Both the position numbers and the translations under genes were made by a program. Shown here one piece after another: positions 37,907-46,078 of a stretch of 64,000 nucleotides of DNA. A model generated the notes under the pieces. That model ran no database searches. It was not told the origin of the DNA and saw nothing but the letters and a program-made list of their open reading frames with translations. Every line of letters starts with the position of its first letter. The stretch's first letter is position 1. Origin of the DNA: Actinomycetota bacterium (GTDB lineage: Bacteria > Actinomycetota > Acidimicrobiia > Acidimicrobiales > Microtrichaceae); the NCBI GenBank assembly GCA_016703525.1, contig JADJBW010000007.1, forward strand, positions 124,001 through 188,000, written 5' to 3'.

Positions 37907-40258
37907 ATGAGGCTGGTTCGCTTCGAGGACGAGTCAGGCGGGTTCGCGATCGAGCTGCACCCGTTGCTGACGGTGGTGAGCGGACTTCCCGCGCACATCC
38001 GCGAACGACTCGTCGGGGTGTTCCAGGCGCTGCCGGGAGGCGGCGACCCCGGTGGTCGTGGCCTGATCGACGTGCACGGGGTGTTCCTCGAACTCACGCG
38101 TGACAACCTGCAACTCCTCGAGCTCGATCAGGATCTCGACGTGGTGCTTCGGTCGGCAGACCTGCCGGGCACCGACGTGGCGGAGACGGGATCGGAGTCG
38201 CGCTCGTGGTCGCTCGACGAATCGGACCCCGATGTCCGCGATGCCCGTGAGGCGTTGGCGGCGGCGAAGGCGGCGGCCGAGACCACGACGCGTCTGGTGC
38301 GCAGCCTGCGCGTCAAGATCTCCCAGCTCGAATCGGAGCGAGGCGAGGTGCGAGCGCACCTGGTCGAACTCGACCAGGTGACGCGAGTGGCGACCGACGA
38401 CGTGGCCGTTGCACGGGCCAATCTCGCCGAGGCCGAGGCGCGCTGGGTCGCCGAACGCGACGAGCGCCAGCGCGTCGCTCGAGAGGCGGCCATCGCCGCG
38501 CAACGCGAGCAGGCGGTCGCCGGCTCAGCGTCGACCGCGGCGCGGCGGGCCGAACTGGAGTCGCTGCTGACGGGCCTCATCGACCGGTCGAGCCACCTCA
38601 AGCGCGAACTCAAGCGCCTTCGCTCGCTCGATCCGATGCCCGTCCGGCAAGCGCACGCAGCGCTGCAGATGGCGCTGTCGGCCGCCGCTCCGGCTCCGGA
38701 TCACAGCGCCCAGGTCGAGCTGCTGTCGCAACGGTGGCGCGACGTGCAGTCGCGCAGTGCCGCCGCCGCAGCGAAGCAGTCGGCGTCGCACCGCCGCCTC
38801 GCCGAGCTGACCGCACGACGCGATCGCGCCTACGAGGAGCTGGTCGAGGCCGAGCGTGCCGTCACGGCGCCCGAACCCGACGAGGGCGTCGTCGATGAGC
38901 TCGAGACGGTGCACGACGAGATCTTCGACCTCGACGGTCGGACCTCGAAGATCGGCGGCGCCCGGATCCGGCGCCGGCTCGACGAGCTGCGCGTGCGGGA
39001 GCAGGAGCTGCTGGGGCGGCTCGGCTTCGACACGTGGAGCTCGTATGTCATGGGGATCAGCGCCAACGTCGCCGACCCCGAGCGCCACGGGCGATTCGAG
39101 GCCGCGCGAGCGGCATTCCGGTTCGCCGAGGCCGAATTGGAACGCGCGACCGCCGCGACGGCGGGTAACAGCGAGGTCACCGGGCTCGAACGCGAGCGCG
39201 CTGGTCTGGCGGCCGAGACGGCCGACCTCATCGGCGGCGACCCGGGGGCCGACCCGCTCGCGTCGCTCGAACGCTTCTCGATGCCGGCGCTCGCGCCGGT
39301 GAAGGCGGCCGCGCCGACGATGTCGGTGGAAGACGCGGCGACGGCCCTCCGGTACGCATTGGCGGGCGCGGGCACCGACCTTCCCGATCCCGAGCCGTCG
39401 CCGCACGAGCTCCTGCACCTGGGCGGGGGGTGGGTCGACGCCATGGGATCGCTCCCCGAACTGCTGTCGCGCACCGAGCACGAGTTCCGCGACGTCGAGC
39501 GCGACATCGCTCGCTACGGCGCCGAATTCGAGTCGCTGTCGACCGGGCCGTCGGCCGATCCCGCCGGGCGTGGCATCGCCGAGCCCCCGACCCTGGCGCT
39601 GGACGACCCCGCCGAGCTGGTGGCGACGCGGGCACGCGTCGCCGAGCTGGCGGCGGCCGCCGCCGAACCGTCGGGGGGCGCCGAGCGCAGCGGCGCCGAG
39701 GAGCATCTGCACGCGATCGAGATCCGGCTGCGTGACGCACGGGCGACGCTGGCCGACCGGGAGCGAGCGCTTGCGGCGATCGACGAACAGCGGTCGTTGG
39801 CCGAGGATCGGCTCGGGCGGCTCGAGGACCAGCAGCGGGCGCGTGCTCGCAGTGCGGCCGAGACGTCGGCGCCGGGGTTCGGCAGCGGGTTCGGGACCGG
39901 TATGGGCTTCGGCCTGGCCCCGCCGAGCGAGGGCGACGAGGCCGAGGAGAGCGCCGGTGGGCGTGTCGGCACTGGCGGTTCGAGCGGATCGGCGGGTGCC
40001 GAGGCGGTCGAGTGGTATGTGTTGGCGCGTCTCGCGCAGCAGCGTGCCGTGTCGTTCGTCGGCTCGGTGCCGATGGTGCTCGACGATTCGTTCCGCGGGT
40101 TCCGCATCGGCGATCTGTCCGACGTGTTCGTGCGACTCGAGCGCATGAGCGAGGTCGTCCAGATCGTGTACCTGACCGAGGATCCCGAGGTCGGTGCGTG
40201 GGCGACCCGCCTGGGCGACCAGCGCGCGAGGGTGCTCGATCTGCGCACCGGTCACTGA
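37907..40258 (+). CDS. SMC/Rad50-like coiled-coil protein without a recognisable Walker A
   Basis: A 783-residue protein with an ABC-ATPase-like outline. The N-terminal beta region (MRLVRFEDESGGFAIELHPL) is followed by LTVVSGLPAHIRERLVG, where an SMC would have its P-loop; here GxxGxGKS/T is absent. Long coiled coils rich in Ala, Arg and Glu run from about residue 100 to 650. The C-terminal lobe keeps the Walker B-like VPMVLDDSFRGF and a following IVYLTEDPEVGAWA strand, as in RecN/SMC heads. An LSGG-type signature is not evident. It may be an inactive or partner-dependent head with a structural role. ATG 37907 has GATACT upstream. It sits downstream of ArsA and upstream of a ROK kinase. Confidence 0.75.
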   Translation: MRLVRFEDESGGFAIELHPLLTVVSGLPAHIRERLVGVFQALPGGGDPGGRGLIDVHGVFLELTRDNLQLLELDQDLDVVLRSADLPGTDVAETGSESRSWSLDESDPDVRDAREALAAAKAAAETTTRLVRSLRVKISQLESERGEVRAHLVELDQVTRVATDDVAVARANLAEAEARWVAERDERQRVAREAAIAAQREQAVAGSASTAARRAELESLLTGLIDRSSHLKRELKRLRSLDPMPVRQAHAALQMALSAAAPAPDHSAQVELLSQRWRDVQSRSAAAAAKQSASHRRLAELTARRDRAYEELVEAERAVTAPEPDEGVVDELETVHDEIFDLDGRTSKIGGARIRRRLDELRVREQELLGRLGFDTWSSYVMGISANVADPERHGRFEAARAAFRFAEAELERATAATAGNSEVTGLERERAGLAAETADLIGGDPGADPLASLERFSMPALAPVKAAAPTMSVEDAATALRYALAGAGTDLPDPEPSPHELLHLGGGWVDAMGSLPELLSRTEHEFRDVERDIARYGAEFESLSTGPSADPAGRGIAEPPTLALDDPAELVATRARVAELAAAAAEPSGGAERSGAEEHLHAIEIRLRDARATLADRERALAAIDEQRSLAEDRLGRLEDQQRARARSAAETSAPGFGSGFGTGMGFGLAPPSEGDEAEESAGGRVGTGGSSGSAGAEAVEWYVLARLAQQRAVSFVGSVPMVLDDSFRGFRIGDLSDVFVRLERMSEVVQIVYLTEDPEVGAWATRLGDQRARVLDLRTGH

Positions 40259-40262
40259 TCGG

Positions 40263-40279
40263 CGGGGCATGATGCCCCG
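40263..40279. promoter_or_regulatory. 17-bp palindrome abutting the ROK kinase start, containing its -10
   Basis: CGGGGCAT-G-ATGCCCCG is a perfect palindrome that ends one base before ATG 40280. It contains CATGAT (40268-40273), six bases before the start, placed like the other -10 elements. A protein bound here would cover the promoter. It may also be the hairpin end of the upstream gene (stop at 40258). Confidence 0.5.
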
Positions 40280-41293
40280 ATGCAGCCGATCGAGATGACG
40301 CCGACCGAGACGAGGCCGACCGTGACGGGGCCGCCTGTCGGATCGCCCGCCCCCGCCGGCGCAGTGGTGGTGGGGCTCGACGTCGGCGGCACCAAGATCC
40401 TCGGTCTGTCAATAGCAGCGGACGGTCCGCCCCGCCCGGTGCGTCAGCAGAGCCGGCCCACCCCACGGAGCGCCGATGCGCTCATCGAGGAGCTCGCGGC
40501 GGTCGCCGAACTCGTGGCCGACGGAGCGGCGATCGCTCGCGTCGGCGTGGGTATCCCCGGATTCATCGACATGGACGGCATTCCCCGTCAGGCGCCGAAC
40601 CTCCCCGGCGTCGTCGGGGTCGACGTCGGCGCGTTGTTACGCGAGCGGCTTCGATGCGAGGTGGTGGTCGACAACGACGCGAATTGCGCGGCGTGGGCCG
40701 CGGCGCGGACGGACGCGACCGCTGCGCGCGATGTGGTCGCGGTGACGCTCGGCACGGGCATCGGGGGCGGATTGGTGGTCGACGGGAAGCTCGTTCGCGG
40801 CGCACACGGCTTCGCCGGTGAACCCGGCCACATGATCGTCGACCCCGGCGGCCCGGTGTGCGCGTGCGGACAGCGCGGCTGTTGGGAGGTGTGGGCGTCG
40901 GGCACCGGGCTGGGTCGGCTCGCCGCGGTCGCGGCGGAGCGCGGCGACATCCCGCTGCTCGTCGCTCGGTTCGACGGAGCGCCGGACGGTCCGGAGGTCA
41001 CCGCGGCGGCTCGATCCGACGATGACGCCATGCGTCGCGAGGCCGCCGGCGTGCTGGAGGCGTTTGCGGGTTGGGTCGCGGTGGGCATCGTGAACCTCGT
41101 CAACCTGCTCGATCCCGAGCTCGTGTTGATCTCCGGGGGGATCGTCGCCGAGGGCGATCTGATCCTCGACCGCGTCCGCGCGGCCGTTTCGGCGGTGCCG
41201 ACCATGGTGGGCGGCCGCACGCCGCGGATCGAGATGTCGGCGGTGGGTCCGGCGGCGGGGGCATTGGGCGCCGCGCTGTTGGCGGCCCGGTAG
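40280..41293 (+). CDS. ROK-family sugar kinase (glucokinase-like)
   Basis: A 337-residue ROK kinase. The phosphate loop is VVVGLDVGGTKILGLSI, the catalytic Asp is in VVVDNDANCAAWA, LGTGIGGGLVVDGKL follows, and the zinc motif CACGQRGCWE comes with the preceding GHMIVDPGG. These match bacterial ROK glucokinases, which phosphorylate glucose with ATP. The N-terminal 25 residues are a Pro/Thr-rich extension. ATG 40280 directly follows a palindrome that holds CATGAT. A second ROK gene is at 61509. The aminotransferase gene lies 11 bases after the stop but has its own -10. Confidence 0.88.
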   Translation: MQPIEMTPTETRPTVTGPPVGSPAPAGAVVVGLDVGGTKILGLSIAADGPPRPVRQQSRPTPRSADALIEELAAVAELVADGAAIARVGVGIPGFIDMDGIPRQAPNLPGVVGVDVGALLRERLRCEVVVDNDANCAAWAAARTDATAARDVVAVTLGTGIGGGLVVDGKLVRGAHGFAGEPGHMIVDPGGPVCACGQRGCWEVWASGTGLGRLAAVAAERGDIPLLVARFDGAPDGPEVTAAARSDDDAMRREAAGVLEAFAGWVAVGIVNLVNLLDPELVLISGGIVAEGDLILDRVRAAVSAVPTMVGGRTPRIEMSAVGPAAGALGAALLAAR

Positions 41294-41296
41294 GGT
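41291..41296 (+). promoter_or_regulatory. -10 element of the aminotransferase gene
   Basis: TAGGGT overlaps the end of the ROK gene and lies eight bases before ATG 41305. Confidence 0.45.
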
Positions 41297-41304
41297 TGGT
41301 CGCC

Positions 41305-42483
41305 ATGGAGTTCCGGCGAATCACCTCACTTCCGCCGTACGTCTTCACCATCATCGACTCGCTCAAGGTCGAGCGCCGTCGTGCCGGTGAAGACATCATC
41401 GACCTTGGCTTCGGCAACCCCGATCTGGCATCGCCCGATCTTGCCGTCGACAAGCTGACCGAGGCAGCCCACAACTTCCGGAATCACCGCTACTCGTCGA
41501 GCCGCGGCATCCCGAAGCTGCGCGAGGCGATCGCCGGGTACTACCTGCGTCGGTTCGGCGTGGAGCTCGATCCCGACACGGAGGTGATCAACACCATCGG
41601 CGCCAAGGAAGGGTTCAGCCACCTGATGTGGACGCTGCTGGCTCCGGGCGACGCGGCGCTGGTTCCGTCGCCGAGCTACCCGATCCACATCTACGGCCCG
41701 CTGTTCGCCGGTGCCGAGGTGCGCGAACTCCCCATGATCGCTGGGGCCGAGCAGTTCTTCGACGCGATGGTCGACCGCTGGCAGTACTCGTGGCCCAAGC
41801 CGCGAGTGATCGTGCTGTCGTTCCCGCACAATCCGACCACCACCTGTGTCGACCTCGACTTTTTCCAACGCGTCGTCGACTTCGCCCGCGAGAAGGAGGT
41901 CGTGGTCGTCCACGACAACGCCTACGCCGACCTCGGTTTCGACGGCTGGCAACCGCCGTCGATCCTGCAGGCCGAAGGGGCCAAGGAGTGCGCGGTCGAG
42001 CTGTACTCGATGACCAAGTCGTTCTCGATGGCCGGCTGGCGTGTGGCCTTCATGCTCGGCAACCCCGAGGTGATCGCGGCGCTCGCCAAGCTCAAGAGCT
42101 ATCTCGACTACGGCACGTTCCAGCCGATCCAGATCGCCGCCACGGTGGCGATCAACGAGGCGCCCGAGTTCCCCGCGGCGCAGTGCGCGATCTACCAAGG
42201 GCGCCGTGACGCGCTGTGCGACGGGCTGAACCGCATCGGCTGGGAGATCGAGCCGCCCCGCGGCACGATGTTCGCCTGGGCGCCGATCCCGGAGCCGTAC
42301 GCGGCGATGGGTTCCATCGAGTTCGCCAAGATGCTCGTGACCGAGGCGTCGGTCGCGGTGTCGCCGGGCGTCGGGTTCGGTCCCGACGGCGACGGCCACG
42401 TGCGATTCGCGCTCATCGAGAACGAACAGCGGACCGGCCAGGCCATTCGCAACCTGCGGCGGGCGCTCACCAAGCTCGGGTAG
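41305..42483 (+). CDS. alaC: Class I/II aminotransferase, AlaC-like alanine transaminase
   Basis: A 392-residue PLP enzyme. Marks are IDLGFGNPDLASP, NHRYSSSRGIPKLREAIAGYY, SFPHNPTTTC, VVHDNAYADLGFDG and the PLP lysine in YSMTKSFSMAGWR. The PPYVF start and YSMTKSFSMAGWR context follow the AlaC (YfdZ) group, which makes alanine from pyruvate and glutamate. LL-diaminopimelate aminotransferase is related and cannot be fully excluded. ATG 41305 has TAGGGT eight bases upstream. It converges on the TetR gene, with 18 bases between the stops. Confidence 0.85.
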   Translation: MEFRRITSLPPYVFTIIDSLKVERRRAGEDIIDLGFGNPDLASPDLAVDKLTEAAHNFRNHRYSSSRGIPKLREAIAGYYLRRFGVELDPDTEVINTIGAKEGFSHLMWTLLAPGDAALVPSPSYPIHIYGPLFAGAEVRELPMIAGAEQFFDAMVDRWQYSWPKPRVIVLSFPHNPTTTCVDLDFFQRVVDFAREKEVVVVHDNAYADLGFDGWQPPSILQAEGAKECAVELYSMTKSFSMAGWRVAFMLGNPEVIAALAKLKSYLDYGTFQPIQIAATVAINEAPEFPAAQCAIYQGRRDALCDGLNRIGWEIEPPRGTMFAWAPIPEPYAAMGSIEFAKMLVTEASVAVSPGVGFGPDGDGHVRFALIENEQRTGQAIRNLRRALTKLG

Positions 42484-42501
42484 GGGCGCCGCTCGGCGGC
42501 G

Positions 42502-43116
42502 TCACTCCACCGGCCGGGGCGGCGTGGCGGCCCCGATGCCGCGGAGGCAGAAGGTCACCACGGCATCCGCGATCGCGTCGGGGTCGCCGTCGCGCCGGTG
42601 CAGGAATTCGGCGGTGAGGATCGTGGCGACCCCGAAGATGGCGTAGGCGGCCAATTCCGGGTCGTCGGCGCCGAGTCGTCCGGTGCGGGCCGCTCGTCGG
42701 ATCGCGGTCGCCGCGTCATCGACCAACGCCGCACGTCCGGCCTGGATCAGGGGCGCGAATCGTTCGTCTGTGAGGGCGAAGTCGAAGAGCGTCGCGAGCT
42801 CGCGGTGCTCGGCCGACCATGCAACCGACTCGCGCAGCGCGGCGCCCAGCCGTGCGACGGGATCCTCGACGCTCGCGGAGGCAGCGAGTTGGCGCCGACG
42901 GAGATCGGTCTGGGCCGACCGCAGGATCTCGCTGAACAGCGTCTCCTTGGAGTCGAAGTACCAGTAGAAGACGCCCTTGCCCACGCCGAGGCCGTCGACG
43001 ATGTCGGCCACGGAGGTCGGGTGGTAGCCGTGGCTGGCGAATCGTGCCGTCGCGAATGCGATGATCTGATCTCGTCGCTCCTGGCCCCGCGGGGTCAGGC
43101 GGCGTTCATCGGACAT
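42502..43116 (-). CDS. TetR-family transcriptional repressor
   Basis: A 204-residue regulator. The N-terminal HTH (about residues 15-62) reads RRDQIIAFATARFASHGYHPTSVADIVDGLGVGKGVFYWYFDSKETLF. The C-terminal ligand domain is helical (TLFDFALTDERFAPLIQAGRAAL). ATG 43116 has TAGGCT six bases upstream. TTGACC 18 bases before that is the -35 and forms the start of a perfect 16-bp palindrome, the probable operator, so autoregulation is likely. Other targets are not visible; the gene at 43258 reads away from the same site. The ligand is unknown. Confidence 0.9.
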   Translation of the reverse strand: MSDERRLTPRGQERRDQIIAFATARFASHGYHPTSVADIVDGLGVGKGVFYWYFDSKETLFSEILRSAQTDLRRRQLAASASVEDPVARLGAALRESVAWSAEHRELATLFDFALTDERFAPLIQAGRAALVDDAATAIRRAARTGRLGADDPELAAYAIFGVATILTAEFLHRRDGDPDAIADAVVTFCLRGIGAATPPRPVE

Positions 43117-43122
43117 CGCCGC

Positions 43123-43152
43123 AGCCTACGGAGAACTTGACCGATCGGTCAA
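43123..43152 (-). promoter_or_regulatory. Promoter of the TetR gene
   Basis: TTGACC (43152-43147), an 18-base spacer and TAGGCT (43128-43123) lie six bases before ATG 43116. The -35 is inside the operator palindrome. Confidence 0.55.
43137..43152. promoter_or_regulatory. TetR operator palindrome
   Basis: TTGACCGATCGGTCAA is a perfect 16-bp palindrome 21 bases upstream of the TetR start codon. Its size and symmetry are typical of TetR operators, and it overlaps that gene's -35. Confidence 0.75.
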
Positions 43153-43245
43153 TTGGTGGTCCGCCGTCGGTCGCCTCGCGCTGCCCGCGCGCATCGTTCA
43201 TGCGGCGTGCTTGCTGGTGGGCGCAGTGTCGCTCTCCGGCGCCGC

Positions 43246-43251
43246 TACCGT
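43246..43251 (+). promoter_or_regulatory. -10 element of the ACT-domain gene
   Basis: TACCGT is six bases before ATG 43258. Confidence 0.45.
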
Positions 43252-43257
43252 GGCCTG

Positions 43258-43818
43258 ATGTCGCTGTACGCACTCCGGCTCCGACTCCCAGACCGACCCG
43301 GGGCCCTGGGCTCGGTCGCGAGCCGCATCGGTTCGGTCGGTGCCGACGTGGTGAGCATCGACGTGATCGAACGGCTCGGCGCCAGCGTGGTGGACCGCGT
43401 GCTGGTCGAGCTGGTCGAGGACACGCTGCTCGACCTGCTGGTGCGCGAGATCTGCCAGGTCGACGACGTGGTGCTGGAGCACCTGGCGAAGGCCGAGCAC
43501 AACGTGGTCGACCGGGCGACCGAGGGGTTGCGCGTGGCCGGTGCACTGGCCACGGCGGCCACGACGGCCGATCGGCTGGCGGCGTTGTGTTCCGGGGCGA
43601 AGCGGCTACTCGACGCCGCCGGCGTCATCGTGGCAGGCACGGAGCGCGGCGACGTCCTGGCGTCGACGGCGACGGGTGACGACGCTCCCGTGTACGAGAC
43701 GACCTGCGGCGAGCTTCGAGTGATCGTGCATCGAGCGACCCCACTGCACTCGGTGGAGATCGAGATGCTCGACCTGCTGGTGGCCCTCGCGCTCGTCGCG
43801 CCGGAGGGCTGCGGTTAG
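43258..43818 (+). CDS. ACT-domain protein
   Basis: A 186-residue protein. The N-terminal 75 residues form an ACT domain (YALRLRLPDRPGALGSVASRIGSVGADVVSIDVIE), the ligand-binding fold that usually senses amino acids. The C-terminal half is helical then beta-rich (LLDAAGVIVAGTERGDVL..., GELRVIVHRATPLHSVE), perhaps a degenerate GAF-like domain. No enzyme domain is attached. It could regulate an amino-acid enzyme or the adjacent TetR function. ATG 43258 has TACCGT six bases upstream. Its stop overlaps that of glpK by two bases (convergent). Confidence 0.75.
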   Translation: MSLYALRLRLPDRPGALGSVASRIGSVGADVVSIDVIERLGASVVDRVLVELVEDTLLDLLVREICQVDDVVLEHLAKAEHNVVDRATEGLRVAGALATAATTADRLAALCSGAKRLLDAAGVIVAGTERGDVLASTATGDDAPVYETTCGELRVIVHRATPLHSVEIEMLDLLVALALVAPEGCG

Positions 43819-45350
43819 GCGTTGCCTCGGCTCGCGACGGGTGCCGCCCAGTTGCGCGACCGTTCCACGGCCCGCTGCCAGGTGGCGTACGCGGCGTCCG
43901 CCGCGGTCCGCTCCGGCGCCGGCTCGACGCGTGCCGCTTCGGTCCACGCGGCGCTGACCTCGGCGGTCGTGCTCCACACGCCCTCGGCCAGGCCGGCGAG
44001 GTACGCGGCGCCCAGGGCCGTGGTCTCCTGCGCGGCAGGGCGCACGACGCTCACTCCGAGTTGGTCGGCGACGAGGCGGAGGAGGAGCGGCATCACCGAT
44101 GCGCCCCCGTCGACTCGTAACTCGGAGATCGGCTGCCCGCTCGCGGCGGTCATGGCGTCGACGACGTCGCGCGTCTGCATGGCCATCGACTCCACGGTGG
44201 CCCGTGCGAGGTGAGCCCTGCCGCTGCCCCGGGTGAGTCCCAGGATGGTGCCGCGGGCATAGGGGTCCCAATAGGGCGAGCCCAGCCCGGCGAAGGCGGG
44301 GACCAGGACCACCCCCTCCGATGACGCGATCGACTCGGCGAGCGGGCCGACCTCGGCGGCCTCGGCGATGATGCCCAGCCCGTCGCGCAGCCACTGGATC
44401 GCAGCGCCCGTCGCGAAGATCGCGCCTTCGAGCGCGAAATGGGTCACCATCCCGCCGCCCCGGCCGAGCACGGCCGCCGGTACCGTCCACGCGGTCGTCG
44501 TCAGGAGCCCGGTCGCCGGTTCCGGCAGCGTCTCGCCCACGTTCATGAGCACGAACGACCCGGTTCCGTAAGTGTTCTTGGTCATGCCGGGCTCGAAACA
44601 CGCCTGCCCGAACAGCGCCGATTGCTGGTCGCCGGCTATCCCCGAGACCGGCACCCCCGCGCCGAGCGCCGTCGTGTCGGCGGTGACCCCGAAGCGCCCT
44701 GACGACGGTCGCACCTCGGCAAGGACGTGCGTCGGTACGCCGAAGAGGTCGCAGAGCTCCTCCGACCAGTTGCCGGTCGCGAGGTCGAACAGCATCGTCC
44801 GGCTGGCGTTCGACGGGTCGGTCGCGTGCACCGCCCCGGCCGCCGTGGTGCCTCCGGTGAGGTTCCAGAGGATCCACGAGTCGATCGTGCCCACCGCGGT
44901 TCCTGTGCCGAGCTCGACGCCGCCGTGGCGGGCGAGCCACTCGATCTTGGAGCCCGAGAAGTACGGGTCGAGCACAAGGCCGGTGCGCCGCCGCACCAGG
45001 TCGAGATGACCCGCCATCGCCAACTCGTCGCACCGTGCGGCGGTGCGACGGTCCTGCCACACGATCGCTCGGTGCAGCGGTTGTCCCGTCGTCCGGTCCC
45101 ACGCCACGATCGTCTCTCGCTGGTCGGTGATCCCGACGGCCGCGATCGGCTCGTCGACCGCACCGATCACCTCGGCCAGCGTGGCGCGCACCGCCTCCCA
45201 GATGTCGGTCGCGTCGTGCTCGACCCAGCCCGGTCGCGGGAAGTGCTGTGCGAACTCTCGGTACGACCAGCCCCGCGTTCGTCCCGACTCGTCCACCGCA
45301 AACGAACGAACCCCGGTGGTACCTGCATCGATCGCGATCACGACGGCCAT
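43815..45350 (-). CDS. glpK: Glycerol kinase
   Basis: This enzyme phosphorylates glycerol to glycerol-3-phosphate. Diagnostic residues are all visible: IDAGTTGVRSF (phosphate loop), TDQRETIVAWDR with the glycerol-binding Arg-Glu, DPYFSGSKIEWL with the Tyr, GIAGDQQSALFGQ with the catalytic Asp, and KNTYGTGSFVLMN and RVDGGASVMPLLLRLVADQL. The length of 511 residues is normal. ATG 45350 has TAGATT seven bases upstream. It is a more faithful GlpK than the FGGY kinase at 22346. Its product feeds the GlpD fusion encoded 16 kb away. It lies downstream of the mtrAB-lpqB genes on the same strand. Confidence 0.93.
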   Translation of the reverse strand: MAVVIAIDAGTTGVRSFAVDESGRTRGWSYREFAQHFPRPGWVEHDATDIWEAVRATLAEVIGAVDEPIAAVGITDQRETIVAWDRTTGQPLHRAIVWQDRRTAARCDELAMAGHLDLVRRRTGLVLDPYFSGSKIEWLARHGGVELGTGTAVGTIDSWILWNLTGGTTAAGAVHATDPSNASRTMLFDLATGNWSEELCDLFGVPTHVLAEVRPSSGRFGVTADTTALGAGVPVSGIAGDQQSALFGQACFEPGMTKNTYGTGSFVLMNVGETLPEPATGLLTTTAWTVPAAVLGRGGGMVTHFALEGAIFATGAAIQWLRDGLGIIAEAAEVGPLAESIASSEGVVLVPAFAGLGSPYWDPYARGTILGLTRGSGRAHLARATVESMAMQTRDVVDAMTAASGQPISELRVDGGASVMPLLLRLVADQLGVSVVRPAAQETTALGAAYLAGLAEGVWSTTAEVSAAWTEAARVEPAPERTAADAAYATWQRAVERSRNWAAPVASRGNA

Positions 45351-45357
45351 GCGGCGG

Positions 45358-45363
45358 AATCTA
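45358..45363 (-). promoter_or_regulatory. -10 element of glpK
   Basis: TAGATT (minus strand) is seven bases before ATG 45350. Confidence 0.5.
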
Positions 45364-45382
45364 GCGGGACATCGAGCGCGGG

Positions 45383-46078
45383 TCAGCGGCGCTGCGACTG
45401 GCCCGACACCTGTGGTGCCTCCTCGTCCGCCGTGGGGGAGCACAGCCGTTCCAGGCGGCTGAGGCGCGCCGAGAGGTGCGAGAGGGAGTTCGCCGTCAAG
45501 CCCGTGATCGCTGTCGGGTCGGGCGGCAGGAACGATTGGTAGTCGCATTCGCCGACCAACGCGAGGTCGCCGCGTGATGCGGGTGAGTAGGCCTGGATCG
45601 AGCTGCCCGCCACCACGAACCCGACGCGCTCGATGTCGGGGAGGCTGGTGAGGGTCAGCACCATCTGGCTGATCGCCTGGGTGAGCCCGGTGCCGACCAC
45701 GTTCGCGAACTCGCCCGACAGCGAGACGATCGCGAGGCCTCCGGCCTCTTGGGTGACCCCGGTCGCCTTCGTGCCCGGAGGGATCTGGCTGGTCAGACCG
45801 CGGCTGGTGTCACCGGGCGATGGGCCTGCGAGCAGCGCGTTCACCAGTTCGCCGGCGGATCGCTCCTGCACGTCGCGCTGCACCGGGATCAGCTCGTTGC
45901 CTCGCACGAACCACACGAATGCCCGGCTCGCGCCCTCGGTCGCGTCGGCGGTCCGGGTGTCGGTTGCCTCAGTGGACGGCGCCGATCGGGGTTCGCTATC
46001 GAGCGGAATGCCGCACGCGGCGGCGGCGAGTGCGAACGTGGCGGCCAGCGCGCCCAGCCTGCGTCGCGGCGCCGTCAT
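45383..46078 (-). CDS. GerMN-domain lipoprotein, short LpqB-like
   Basis: A 231-residue lipoprotein with signal peptide and lipobox-type Cys 22 (ALAAAACGIP). A GerMN domain follows (VWFVRGNELIPVQRDV, LVNALLAGPSPGDTSRGLTSQIPPGTKATGV, ISQMVLTLTSLPDIERVGF). In mycobacteria LpqB follows mtrB, has GerMN plus a large beta-propeller and modulates the MtrB kinase. Here only the GerMN part is present. ATG 46078 overlaps the mtrB stop in ATGA, so the gene belongs to that operon. It probably acts outside the membrane as a partner of the sensor. Confidence 0.83.
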   Translation of the reverse strand: MTAPRRRLGALAATFALAAAACGIPLDSEPRSAPSTEATDTRTADATEGASRAFVWFVRGNELIPVQRDVQERSAGELVNALLAGPSPGDTSRGLTSQIPPGTKATGVTQEAGGLAIVSLSGEFANVVGTGLTQAISQMVLTLTSLPDIERVGFVVAGSSIQAYSPASRGDLALVGECDYQSFLPPDPTAITGLTANSLSHLSARLSRLERLCSPTADEEAPQVSGQSQRR

